Assembly: GCA_029961685.1 (NCBI GenBank)
Contig: JARWKL010000009.1
Location: 21,819,237-21,883,236 of the forward strand
Origin: Aristolochia californica
Lineage: Eukaryota > Streptophyta > Magnoliopsida > Piperales > Aristolochiaceae
Direction: 5' to 3'
Length of the DNA: 64,000 bases
Within the stretch, counting starts at the first letter, position 1, and each line of letters begins with the position of its first letter. Under the pieces are notes generated by a model that saw only the letters and a list, made by a program, of their open reading frames with translations, ran no database searches and was not told the origin of the DNA. Positions 40,437 through 52,740 of the stretch are shown here, one piece after another. The translations under genes were made by a program, and so were the position numbers.

Positions 40437-43142
40437 TATGTATGCTTGAAACAAGTTAAAGATTCAAATGACTAGTGAATCCAAACCTTTTAAAGAGAAT
40501 AACAAACGCTCATTAACTTCTGAAGTGAACGTACTGTGTGATATTTACCCGAGTCAAACAATCCATTATTTTGCTCATTTACAAAAAGCTGACCCAACCA
40601 CCATAGATAATTGTAAAGTGATTTATCATGCGTAACGGGCTATATTTTTGTAAGGAATAACTTATGGAGTGGGAGTCAACATTCAATTAAAAATCCCCCG
40701 CCTACCCCTTTTCCCAACGATTTCAAATCCTTATAAATAAAAACTAAAAAGAGTTTGCAATCCCTAAAAATCACTGACACTTTTTAGAATTATCTCTCTC
40801 TACATTTGAGCAGTGTGCATTTCCATTTTAGATGTATACTTTTTTCTTAAATCAAAACTTGAGTTTTCACTTTTCCCTTCATCTCGTAAACAAAAAAAAG
40901 ATAAAAGGCAAATAGATCACCACGAAAAAAATATTGCAGAGTTTATGTATGGAAAAAATTTTAAGCATAAAAAAATGTAAGTAATGAAAATTTATTCACA
41001 CTCCACAAATGAACACAAAAGTTTTGTTATCCAAGTTTGGGAAATTCCCTTAGTTCAACCCCAATTGCTTGGAATTTTAAAGATAGAGATTTTTTTGCAC
41101 ATGCTTTAAACAATGGAAATGCTTGCTTGAAATATGTAAAAGACGCAAATGACCTATGGATCCATACCTATTAAAGACAATAAAAAACGCTCAATAAATT
41201 CTCTAGTGAATGTGCGGTGGGATATTTACCCGAGCCAAACAAGCCATTATTTTGCCCATATACAAAAAGCTGACCTAAGGATCAGAGATGATTGTACAGT
41301 GATTTATCATGCGTAACCGACTATATTTTTTAAGGAATAACTTATGGATTGGGAGTCAACACTCAGGTAAAAATCCCCCGCCACCCCCTTTTCCCGACGA
41401 TTGAAAAACCTAATATTTAAATACTAAAAAAATTTTACAATCCCTAAAAATTACAGACACATTTTGGAATTATCTCTCTCTACATTTATGCAATGTTCAT
41501 TTCCATTTTACATGTATACCTTTTTCTTAAATCAAAACATGAGTTTGCACTTTTTCCTTCTTCTCGTAAACAAAAAAAGATAAGTGGCAAATATATCACA
41601 ATGAAATGAAAATTTTAGAGTTTATGTACTAAAAAGATTTTAAGCAATAAAAAATGTAACTAAAGAAAATTTATTCACACACCACAAATTAACACAAAAG
41701 TTTTGTTATCCAAGTTTGGGAAATTCCACTAGTTCAACCCCAATAGCTTGGAATTTTATAAGAAAGAGATTTTTCTACACATGTTTGAAAAAATGGATTT
41801 GCATGCTTGAAACACGTTAAAGATGCAAATGACCTATGGATCCAAACCTTTTAAAAATAATAACAAATGCTCCTTAAATTCTGAAGTGAACATGCGGTGG
41901 GATATTTACCTGAATCAAACAAGCCATTATTTTGCCCATTTACCAAAAGCTGACCTAACGATCAAAGATGATTGTAAAGTGATTTATCATGTGTAACTGG
42001 CTATATTTTTGTAAAGAATGACTTATGTATTGGGAGTCAACACTCAGTTAAAAATCTCCCGCCACCCCCGTTTCCCGACGAAAGCAAAAGCTAATATGTA
42101 AAAACTAAAAAGTGTTTAAAATCCCTAAAAATTATAGACACTTTTTGGAATTACCTCTCTCTACATTTGTGCATTTTGCATTTCTGATTTAGATGTATAC
42201 TTTTTTCTTAAATCAAAACTTGAGTTTTCACTTTTTCCTTCATCTCGTAAACAAAAAAGACATAAAAGGCAAATAGAAAACAATGAAATGAAAATTTTAG
42301 CATTTATGTATGGAATACATTTTAACCAATAAAAAATCTAAGTAAAGAAAATCTATTAACACACCACAAATGAAGAAAAAACTTTTTTTATCCAAGTTTG
42401 GGAAATTCCTCTAGTTCAACCCCAATAGCTTGGAATTTTATCAGAAAGAGATTTTTCTACACATATTTTAAAAAATGGATATGCATGCTTGAAACAAGTT
42501 AAAGATGCAAATGACCTATGGATTCAAACCTTTTTAAAAGAATAACAAACGCTCAATAAATTCTCAAGTTAACATGCGGGGGGGATATTTACCTGATTCA
42601 AACAAGCCATTATTTTGCCAATTTACAAAAAGGAATGCTAACGATCAAAGATGATTGTAAAGTGATTTATCATGTGTCACAGGCTATATTTTTTTAAGGA
42701 ATGACTTATGGATATGGAGTGAACACTCAGTTAAAAATCCCCCGCCTCCCCCTTTTCTTGACGGTTGTCAAACCTAATATATAAAACTTTAAAAGAGTTT
42801 ACAATCCCTAAAAATTACAGACACTTTTTGGAATTATCTCTCTCTACATTTGTGCATTGAGCATTTCCAATTTAGAAGAATAGTTTTTTCTTAAATCAAA
42901 ACTTGAATTTCACTTTTCCCTTCATATCGTAAAAAAAAAAGTGATAAAAGGCAAATAGATCACAACGAAATGAAAATTTTAGAGTTTATGTATGGAAAAA
43001 ATTTAAAGCAATAACAAATGTAAGTAAAGAAAATTTATTCACATACCACAAATGAACACAAAAGTTTTGTTATCCAAGTTTGGGAAATTCCGCTAGTTCA
43101 ACCCCAATAGCTTGGTATTTTATAAGAAAGAGATTTTTATAC

Positions 43143-43181
43143 ACATGTTTTAAAAAATGGATATGCATGCTTGAAACATGT
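43143..43181 (+). repeat. Conserved inverted repeat around GCATGC (representative copy)
   Basis: ACATGTTTTAA at 43143-43153 pairs with TTGAAACATGT at 43171-43181, with one mismatch in 11. A 17-base loop contains ATGCATGC. The same dyad sits 15-55 bp upstream of the landmark in most monomers and is often intact. It could form a cruciform or be a binding site for a dimeric protein; neither is shown by the sequence. Confidence 0.7.
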
Positions 43182-46100
43182 TAAAGATGAAAATGACCTA
43201 TAATTCCAAACCTTTTAAAGAGAATAACAAACGCTCATTAAATTCTAAAGAGAACATGCTTTGGGATATTTACCCGAGTCAAACAAGCCATTAATTTGCC
43301 CATTTACAAAAAACTGACCTAACAATCATAGATGATTTTAAAGTGATTTATCACGTGTAACAGGCTATATATTTAAAGGAATAACTTATGGATTGGGAGT
43401 CAACACTAAGTTAAAAATCCCCCGACCCCCATTTCCTGATGATTGAAAAACCTAATATATAAAAACTAAAAAGATTTTACAATCCCTAAAAATTACAGAC
43501 ACCTTTTAGAATTATCTCTCTCTAAATTTTTGTATTTTGCATTTCCATTTTAGATGTATACATTTTTCTTAAATCAAAACTTGAGTTTTCACTTTTCCCT
43601 TCATCTCGTACAAAAAACAAAAAAGAGATAAAAGGCAAATAGATCACAACGAAATGAAAATTTTAGAGTTTATGTATGGAAAAAATTTAAAGCTATAATA
43701 AATGAAAGTAAATAAAATTTATTCACGCACCGAAAATGTACACAAATATCTTTTTATCCAAGTTTGAGAAATTCTACTAGTTCAACCCCAATAGCTTGGA
43801 ATTTTATAAGAAAGGGATTTTTCTACACATCTTTTAAAAAATGGATATGCATGCTTGAAACATGTTATAGATGCAAATGACCTATGAAACCAAACCTTTT
43901 AAAGAGAATAACAAATGGTCATTAAATTCTCAAGTGAACGTGCGGTGGGATATTTACCCGAGTGAAACAAGCCATTATTTTGCCCATTTACCAAAAGCTG
44001 ACCTAACAATCATAAATGATTGTAAAGTGATTTATCATGTGTAACAGACTATATTTTAGTAAGGAACGATTGATGGAGTGGGAGTCAACACTTTGTTCAA
44101 AATTCCCTGCCTCCCCATTTTTTGGTCGTTCGCAAAAAAAAAATATATAAAAATTAAATAGAGTTTACAATCCATAAAAATTACAGACACTTTTTTGAAT
44201 TATCCCTCTCTGCATTTGTGCATTGTACATTTCCATTTTATATGTATACTTTTTTCTTCAATCAAATCTTGAGTTTTCACTTTTCCCTTCATCTCGTAAT
44301 AAAAAAAGAGATAAAAGGCAAATAGATCACAACGAAATGAAAATTTTAGAGTTTATGTATAGAAAAAATTTTAGGCAATAAAAAATGAATTTAAAGAAAA
44401 TTTATTCAAACACCACAAATGAACACAAATATTTTGTTATCCAAGTTTGGGAAATTCCACAAGTTAAACCCCAATAGCTTGGAATTTTATACGAAAGAGA
44501 TTTTTCTACACATGTTTTAAAAAATGGATATACATTCTTGAAACATGTTAAAGATGCAAATGACCTATGCACCCAAAGCTTTTAAAGAGAATAGCAAATG
44601 CTCATTAAATTCTCAAGTGAACGTGCGGTGGGATATTTACCCGAGTACAACAAACCATTATTTTGCCCATTTACAAAAAGTTGACCTAACGATCATAGAT
44701 GATTGTAAAGTGATTTATCATGCGTAACGGGCTATATTTTTGTTAGGAATAACTTATGTATTGGGAGTCAACACTCAGTTAAAAATCCCCAGCCTCCCCC
44801 TTTTCCCGACGATTACAAAACCTAATTTATAAAAACTAAAAAGAGTTTACAATCCCTAAAAATTATAGATACATTTAGGTGTTATCACTCTCCACATTTG
44901 TGCATTGTGCATTGTGCATTTCCATTTTAGACGTATACTTTTTTCTTAAATCAAAACTTAAATTTTCACTTTTCCCTTCACCTCGTAAACAAAAAAGAGA
45001 TAAAAGGCAAATAGATGACACTGAAATCAGAATTTCAGAATTTATGTATGGAAAAAATTTAAAGCAATAACAAATGTAAGTAAATAAAAATTATTCACAC
45101 ACCAAAAATGAACACAAAAGTTTTGCTATCCAAGTTTCGAAAATACCACTAGTTCAACCCGAATAGGTTGGAATTTTATAAGAAAGAATTTTTTTTACAC
45201 ATGTTTTAAAAAATAGATTTGCATGCTTGAAACATGTTAAAAATGCAAATGACCTATGGATCCAAACCTTTTAAAGAGAATAACAAACGCTCATTAAATT
45301 CTAAAGTGAACGTATGGTGCGATATTTACCCGAGTCAAACAAGCTATTATTTTGCCCATTTACAAAAAGCTGACCCAACGATCATAGATGATTGTAAAGT
45401 GATTTATCATGCGCATCGGGCTATATTTTTTTATGGAATGTCTGAAGGAATGGGAGTCAACACTCAGTTAATAATCCCATGCCTCCCCCATTTCCCGACG
45501 ATTGCAAAACTAATATATAAAAACTAAAAAAAGTTTACAATCCCTAAAAATTACAGATACTTTTTGGAGTTATATCTCTCTAAATTTTCGCATTGTGAAT
45601 TTCCATTTTAGACGAATACATTTTTCTTAAATCAAAACTTGAGTTTTTACTTTTCCCTTCATCTCGTAGACAAAAAAAGAATAAAAGGCAAATAGATCAC
45701 AACAAAACGTAAATTTTAGATTTTATGTATGGATAAAATTCAAAGCAATAACAAATGTAAGTAAATATAATTTATTCAAGTACCACAAATGAACACAAAA
45801 GTTTTGTTATCCAAGTTTGGGAAATTCCACTAGTTCAACCCCAATAGCTTGGAATTTTATAAGAAAGAGATTTTTCTACACATGTTTTAAAAAATTGATA
45901 TGCATGCTTGAAACTTGTTAAAGATGCAAATGACCTATGGATTAATACCTTTTAAAGGGAATAACTAACGCTCATTAAATTCTCAAGTGAACTTGCGGTG
46001 GGATATTTACCCGAGTCAAACAAACCAAAATTTTGCCCATTTACAAAAAGCTGACCTAATGATCATAGATGATTGTAAAGTGATTTGTTATGTGTAACGG

Positions 46101-47817
46101 GCTATATTTTTGTAAGGAATGACTGATGGATTAGAAGTCAACACTCAGTAAAAAATCCCCTGCCTCCCCCATTTCCCAACGATTGCAAAACCTAATATAT
46201 AAAAACTAAAAAGAGTTTATAATCACTAAAAACTTACGGTCACTTTTTGGAATTATCTCTCTCTACATTTGTGCATTTTGCATTTCCATTTTTGATTTAT
46301 AATTTTTTCTTAAATCAAAACTTGAGTTTTCACTATTCCTTTCATCTCGTAAATAAAAAAGAGATAAAATGAATGTAGATCACAAAGAAATGAAAATTTT
46401 AGAGTTTATCTATGGAAAAAATTTCAGGCAATAAGAAATATAAGTAAAGTAAACTTATTCACACTCCACAAATGAACCCAAAAGTTTTGTTATCCAAGTA
46501 TGGGAAATTCCACTAGTTATACCCCAATAGCTTGTAATTTTATAAGAAAGAGATTTTTCCACACCTGTTTTAAAAAATGGATTTGTAAGCTTGAAACATG
46601 TTAAAGATGCAAATGACCTATGGATCCAAACCTTTTAAAGAGAATAACAATTGCTCATTAAATTCTCACGTGAACATGTGGTGGGATCACGCCATTATTT
46701 TGCCCATTTACAAAAAAGGTGACCTAACGATCATAGATGATTGTAAAGTGATTTATCTTGCATAACAGGCTATATTTTTGTAAGGAATGACTTATGGATT
46801 GGTAGTCAACACTCAGTTAAAAATCCACCACCTTCCCCTTATCCCGACGATTGCCAAACAAAATATATACAAACTAAAAAGAGTTTACAATCCTTAAAAT
46901 TTACAGACAGTTTTTGGAATTATATCTCTCTATATTTGTGCATTGTGCATTTCCATTTTAGATGTATAATTTTTTTTAAAGCAAAACTTGAGTTTTCACT
47001 TTTCCCTTCATCTCGTAAACAAAAAAGAGATAAAAGGCAAATAGATCACAAAAAAATGAAAGTTTGAGAGTTTATGTATGGAAAAAATTTAAAGCAATAA
47101 CAAATGAAAGTAAAGAAAATGTATTCACACACCACAAATTAACACAAAAGTTTTGTTATCCTAGTTTGGGAAATTCCACATGTTCAACCCCAATAGCTTG
47201 GAATTTTATAAGAAAGATATTTTTCTACACATGTTTTAAAAAATGGATTTGCATGCTTGAAACATGTTAAAGATGCAAATGACCTATGGATCCAAACCTT
47301 TTAAAGAGAATAACAAACGCTCATTAAATTCTCAAGTGAACGTGTGGTGGGATATTTACCCGAGTCAAACAAGCAATTATTTTGCCCCTTTACAAAAAGG
47401 TGACCTAACGATCATAGATGATTGTAAAGTGATATTTTCATGCATGACGGCTACATTTTTTTCAGGAATGACTTATGGATTAGGAGTCAACACACAGTTA
47501 AAAATCCCTCGCTTCCCCCTTTTCCCGACGATTTGAAAACCTAATAAATAAAAACTTAAACGAGCTTACTATCCCTAAAAATTACATATACTTTTTGGAG
47601 TTATCCATCTCTACATTTGTGCGTTGAGCATTTCCATTTTACACGTATACTTTTTTCTTAATTCAAAGCTTGTGTTTTCACTTTTCCCTCCATCACGTAG
47701 ACAACCAAGAGATAAAAGGCAAACAGATCACAACGAAATAAAAATTTTAGAGTTTATGTATGGAAAAAAATTCAAACCAATAAAAAAGGTAAGTAAATAA
47801 AATTTATTCACACACCA

Positions 47818-47832
47818 CAAATGAATGTGCGA
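47818..47832 (+). other. Deletion junction, ~210 bp, landmark lost
   Basis: CACAAATGAATGTG runs into CGAGTCAAACAAGCC. The segment from ACACAAAAGTTTTG through the landmark and GTGGGATATTTAC is missing. The landmarks on either side, 47283 and 48436, are 1153 bp apart. Confidence 0.88.
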
Positions 47833-48437
47833 GTCAAACAAGCCACTATTTTGTCCATTTACAAAAAATCTGACCTAACGATCAAAGCTGATTGTAGAGT
47901 GATTTATCATGCATAAAGGGTTATATTTTTGTAAGTAATGACTTATGGATTGGGAGTCAACTCTCAGTTAAAAATCCTCCGCCTGCCCCTTTTCCCGACT
48001 ATTGAAAAACCTAATATATAAAAACTAAAAAGATTTTACAATCCCTAAAAATTACAGACACCTTTTGGAATTATCTCTCTCTAAATTTTTGCATGGTGCA
48101 TTTCCTTTTTAGATGTATACATTCTTCTTAAATCAAAACTTGAGTTTTCACTTTTCCCTTCATCTCGTACAAAAAAAAAAGAGAAGAAAGGCAAATAGTT
48201 CACAACGAAATAAAAATTTTAAAGTATATGTGTGAAAAAAATTTAAATCAATAACAAATGCAAGTAAAGAAAATTTATTCACACACAAAAAATGTACACA
48301 AAAGTTTTGTTATCCAAGTTTGAGAAATTCCACTAGTTCAACCCAATAGCTTGGAATTTTAGAAGAAAGATATTTTTCTACACATGTTTTAAAAAATTGA
48401 TATGCATGCTTGAAACATGTTAAAGATGCAAACGGCC

Positions 48438-48448
48438 TATAGACCCAT
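48438..48448 (+). other. Deletion junction, ~80 bp
   Basis: CCTATAGACC is joined to CATTATTTTTCCC, so most of the segment that carries the recurrent 60-codon frame is missing. The next landmark is only 599 bp away. Confidence 0.88.
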
Positions 48449-49687
48449 TATTTTTCCCATTTATCAAAAGCTGACCTAACGATCATAGATGAATGTAAAG
48501 TGATTTTTCATGCATAACGGACAACATTTTTGTAAGGAAGGATTGATGGATTGGGAGTCAACACTCAGTTAAAAATTCCCCGCCTCCCATTTTTCCTGAC
48601 GTTTGCAAAACCAAATATATAAAAACTAAAACAAGTTTACAATCCATAAAAATTACAGACACTTTTTTGAATTATCTCTCTCTACATTTTTGCATTGTGC
48701 ATTTCCATTTTAAATGTATACTTTTTTCTTCAATCAAAACTTGAGTTTTCCCTTTTCCCTTCAGCTCATAATAAAAAAAGAGGTAAAAGGCAAATAGATC
48801 ACAACGAAATGAAAATTTTAGAGTTTATGTATGGAAACAATTTTAGGCAATAACAAATGAATGTAAAGAAAATTTATTCACACACCACAAATGAACACAA
48901 AAATTTTGTTATCCAAGTTTGGGAAATTCCACAAGTTCAACCCCAATAGCTAGGAATTTTATAAGAAAGAGATTTTTCTACAAATATTTTTAAAAAAAGA
49001 TATGCATGTTGACACATGTTAAAGATGCAAATGACCTATGGATCCAAACCTTTTAAAGAGAATAACAAACGCTCATTAAATTCTCAAGTGAAAGTGCGGT
49101 GGGATATTTACCCGAGTCAAACACGCCATTATTTTGCCCATTTACAAAAAGCAGACCTAACGATCATAGATGATTGTAAAGTGATTAATCATTTGTATCG
49201 GGCTATAGTTTTGTAAGGACTGACTTATGGATTGGGAGTTGACACTCTGTTAAAAATCCCCCGCATCCCCCTTTTCCCAAAGATTGCAAAACCTATTATA
49301 TGAAAACTAAAAAGAGTTTACAATCCCTAAAAATTACAGACACTTTTTGGAATTATCTCTCACTACATTTGTGCATTGTGCATTTCCATTTTAGATGTAA
49401 ACTTTTTTCTTAAATCAAAACTTGAGTTTCCACTTTTCCCTTCATCTCGTAAACAAAAAAGATCACATCGAAATGAAAATTTTAGAGTTTATGTTTGGAA
49501 AAAATTTAAAGCAATAACCTATCTAAGTAAAGAAAATTTACTCACACACTACAAATGAACACAAAGGTTTTTTTTCCAAGTTTTGGAAATTGCACTAGTT
49601 CAAACCCAATAGCTTGGAATTTTACAAGAAAGCGATTTTTCTACACATGCTTTAAAAAATGTTTATGCATGTTTGAAACATGTTAAA

Positions 49688-49698
49688 GATGCCCCCTT
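49688..49698 (+). other. Deletion junction, ~250 bp, landmark lost, breakpoint in the C-rich tract
   Basis: TGTTAAAGATGC runs directly into CCCCTTTTCCCGACG. The landmark and the whole 240-bp segment to the C-rich tract are gone. The landmarks on either side, 49035 and 50140, are 1105 bp apart. Confidence 0.9.
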
Positions 49699-51193
49699 TT
49701 CCCGACGATTGCAAAACCTAATCTATGAAATATTAAAATAATTTACAATCCCTAAAAATTACAGACACTTTTTGGATTTATCTCTCACTTCATTTGTGCA
49801 TTGTGCATTTCCATTTTAGATGTATACTTTTTTCTTAAATCAAAACTTGAATTTTCACTTTTCCTTCATCTCATAAACAAAAAAGAGATAAAAGGCAAAT
49901 AGATCACAACGAAATGAAAATTTTATTGTTTATGTAAGGAAAAAATTTAAAGCAATAACAATTGTAAGTAAAAAAATTTATTCACACACCACAAATGAAC
50001 ACAAAATTTTAGTTATCCAAGTTTGGGAAATTCCACTAGTTCAACCCCTATAGCTTGGAATTTAACAAGAAAGAGATTTTCTTACACATGTTTTAAAATA
50101 TGTTTATGCATGCTTGAAACATGTTAAAGATGAAAATGACCTATGGATCCAAACCTTTTAAGGAGAATAACAAACGGTCATTAAATTCTCAAGTGAACGT
50201 GCGGTGGGATATTTACTCGAGTCAAACAAGCCATTCTTTTGCCCATTTACAAAAAAATTACCTAATGATAAAAAATGATTATAAAGTGATTTATCATGCG
50301 TAACGGGCTATATTTTTGTAAGGAATGACTTATGGATTGGGAGTCAACACTTAGTTAAAAATTTCAGGCCTCCCCCTTTTCCCGATGATTTCAAAAACAA
50401 ATATATAACAAGTAAAAAAGACTTTACACTCCATAAAAATTACTGACATTTTTTGGAATTATCGCTGTATACATTTGTGCATTGTGTATTTCCATTTTAG
50501 ATGCATACTTTTTTCTTAAATCAAATTTTGAGTTTTCTCTTTTCCCTTCATCTCGTATACAAAAAGAGATCAATGGCAAATAGGTAACAACGAAATGAAA
50601 ATTTTAGAGTTTATGTATGGAAAAAAAATTTTAAAAATAACAAATGTAAGTAAAAAAAATTTATTTCCACACCACAAATGAAAACAAAAGTTTTGATATC
50701 CAAGTTTGGGAAAGTCCACTTGTTCAACTCCAATAGCTTGGATTTTTATAAATAAGAGATTTTTCTACACATGTTTTAAAAAATGGATATGCATGCTTGA
50801 AACATGTTAAATATTCAAATGACCTATGGATCCAAACCTTTTAAAGAGAATAACAAACGCTCGTTAAATTCTCCAGTGAACGTGCGGTGGGATATTTACC
50901 CAAGCAAACAAGACATTATTTTGCCCATTTACAAAAAGATGACCTAACGATCATAGATGATTGTAAAGTGATTTCTCATGCATAACGTGCTATATTTTTT
51001 TAAGGAATGACATATAGATTGGGAGTTAACACTCAGTTAAAAATCCCCCACCTCCCCCTTTTCCCGACGATTGCAAAACCATATATATAGAAACTAAAAA
51101 AACTTTATAATCGTTTAATATTACTGAAACTTATTGGAATTATCTCTCTCTAAATTTGTGCATTGTGCTTTTCCATTTTAGATGTATACTTTT

Positions 51194-51206
51194 TTCTGAA
51201 ATGGCA
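51194..51206 (+). other. Deletion junction, ~55 bp
   Basis: TTTTTTCTGAAAT joins GGCAAATAGATCAC. The CAAAACTTGAGTTTTCAC and CCCTTCATCTCGTAAAC segments and the purine run are lost. The monomer is 626 bp long. Confidence 0.85.
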
Positions 51207-51659
51207 AATAGATCACAAGGAATTGAAAATTATAGAGTTTATGTGAGAAATTTTTTTTAAGCAATAACAAATGTAAGTAAAGAAAAGTTATGCACACACC
51301 ACAAATGAAAACAAAAGTTTTTTTGTCCAAATTTGGGAAATCCACAAGTTCAACAAAAATAGCTTCGAATTTGATAAGAAAGAGATTTTTCTACACATGT
51401 TTTAAAAAATTGATATGCATGCTTGAAACATGTTAAAGACGCAAATTACATATGGATCCAAACCATTTAAAGTGAATAACAAACGCTCACTAAATTCTCA
51501 AGAGAACGTGCGGTAGGATATTTACCCGAGTCAAACAAGCCATTATTTTGCCCATTTATAGAAAGCTGACCTAACGATCATAGATGACTGTAAAGATATT
51601 TATCATGTGTAACCGACTATATTTTTTTTAAGGAATGACTTATGGATTGGGAGTCAACA

Positions 51660-51672
51660 CTCAGTTTACAAT
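51660..51672 (+). other. Deletion junction, ~77 bp across the C-rich/TATA segment
   Basis: CAACACTCAGTTT continues as ACAATCCCTAAAC. AGTTT-like sequence occurs at both ends of the lost segment. Nearly the same piece is lost at 39519, but the breakpoints differ, so the two deletions are probably independent. The monomer is 603 bp long. Confidence 0.88.
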
Positions 51673-52274
51673 CCCTAAACATTACAGACACTTTTTAGAA
51701 TTATTTATCATTGTGCATTTCCATTTTAGATCTTTAGTTTTTTCTTAAATCAAAACTTGAGTTTTCACTTTTCCCTTCATCTCGTAAACAAAAAAGAGAT
51801 AAACGGTAAATAGATCACAATGAAATGAAAATTTTAGAGTTTATGTATGGAAAAAATTTAATGCAATAAAAAATCTAAGTAAAGAAAATTTATTCACACA
51901 CCACAAATAAACACAAAAGTTTTATTATCCATGTTTTGGAAATTCCACTAGTTCTACCCCAACAGCTTCGAATTTTATAAGGAAATTTTTTTTCTACACA
52001 TGTTTCAAAAATTGGATATGTATGCTTGAAACTTGTTAAAGATGCAAATGATCTATGGATCCAAACCTTTTAAAGAGAATAACAAACGCTCATTAAATTC
52101 TCAAGTGAACGTTCGGTGGGATATTTACCCGAATCAAACAAGCCATTATTTTTCCCATTTACCAAAAGCTGACCTAACGATCAAAGATGATGGTAAAGTG
52201 ATTTATCATGCATAACGAGCTATATGTTTGTAAGGAATGACTTATGGGTTGGGCATCAACACTCAATTAAAAAT

Positions 52275-52293
52275 CCCCCCCCCCCCCCCCCCC
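52275..52293 (+). repeat. 19-base pure C run
   Basis: A run of 19 C replaces the CCCCCGCCTCCCCC segment, at the same monomer position as the C runs at 32124 and 62472. It lies at the boundary where the AAC-triplet subfamily starts. Confidence 0.9.
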
Positions 52294-52726
52294 TTTTCCC
52301 AACAATTGCCAAACCTGTTATTTTAAAACTAAAAAGAGTTTACAATCCCTGAAAATAACAGACACTTTTTGTAATTATCTCTCTCTACATTTTTGCATTG
52401 TGCATTTCCATTTTAGATCTTTACTTTTTTTTTTAAATCAAAACTTGAGTTTCACTTTTCCCTTCATCTCGTACAAAAAAAAAGAGATAAAAGGAAAATA
52501 GATCACAACGAAATGAAAATTTTAGAGTTAATGCATAGAAAAAATTTTAAGCAATGACAAATGTGAGTAAAGAAAATTTATTCAGCCACCACAAATGAAC
52601 ACAAATTGTTTTTTATCCAAGTTTGGGAAATTCCACAAGTTCAACAACCCCAATTGCTTAGAATTTTATAAGAAATAGATTTTTCTACACATGTTTTGAA
52701 AAATGGATATGCATGTTTGAAACATG

Positions 52727-52740
52727 TTAAAAATGGATCC
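52727..52740 (+). other. 13-bp deletion removing most of the landmark
   Basis: ATGTTAAAAATGGATCC replaces the usual segment in which GATGCAAATGACCTAT stands between the two ATG motifs. The recurrent short frame consequently starts upstream here and is altered at its start. Confidence 0.85.

Larger units (their letters stand above)
26500..42520 (+). repeat. Hexameric higher-order repeat domain (~4.0-4.3 kb HOR)
   Basis: Landmarks are at 26940, 27622, 28310, 28967, 29645, 30310, 31254, 31934, 32604, 33283, 33944, 34625, 35284, 35935, 36620, 37292, 37974, 38657, 39312, 39914, 40472, 41153, 41833 and 42515. Monomer types recur about six units apart. GGAAGTATCTCTCTC precedes 27622 and 31934 (offset 4312). 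TTTAAAGAATGACTTTTGG follows 26940 and 31254. GCGRTGATATTTACCC follows 28310 and 32604. Altered GGATCC-TACC motifs follow 28967, 33283, 37292 and 41153. CATTGAGCTTTTATA occurs at 34282 and 38314 (offset 4032). AACRAGCGGTGGG after 29645 and 34625, and a TTTTCAAAAATGG variant before 30310 and 35284, are spaced about 4975 bp, so one copy has gained or lost a monomer. The order is less regular than in the first domain. Confidence 0.6.
42520..52275 (+). repeat. Irregular satellite monomers with a deletion-rich stretch after 47 kb
   Basis: Landmarks are at 43197, 43881, 44564, 45253, 45934, 46617, 47283, 48436, 49035, 50140, 50823, 51449 and 52052; two monomers have lost theirs. The monomers just before and just after 42515 are a similar pair (GATCAAAGATGATTG and TTACCTGA variants). 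From 42.5 to 47.3 kb the spacing is regular at 666-689 bp. Between 47.3 and 52.3 kb most monomers carry sizeable deletions, annotated separately. No gene is seen. Confidence 0.85.
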
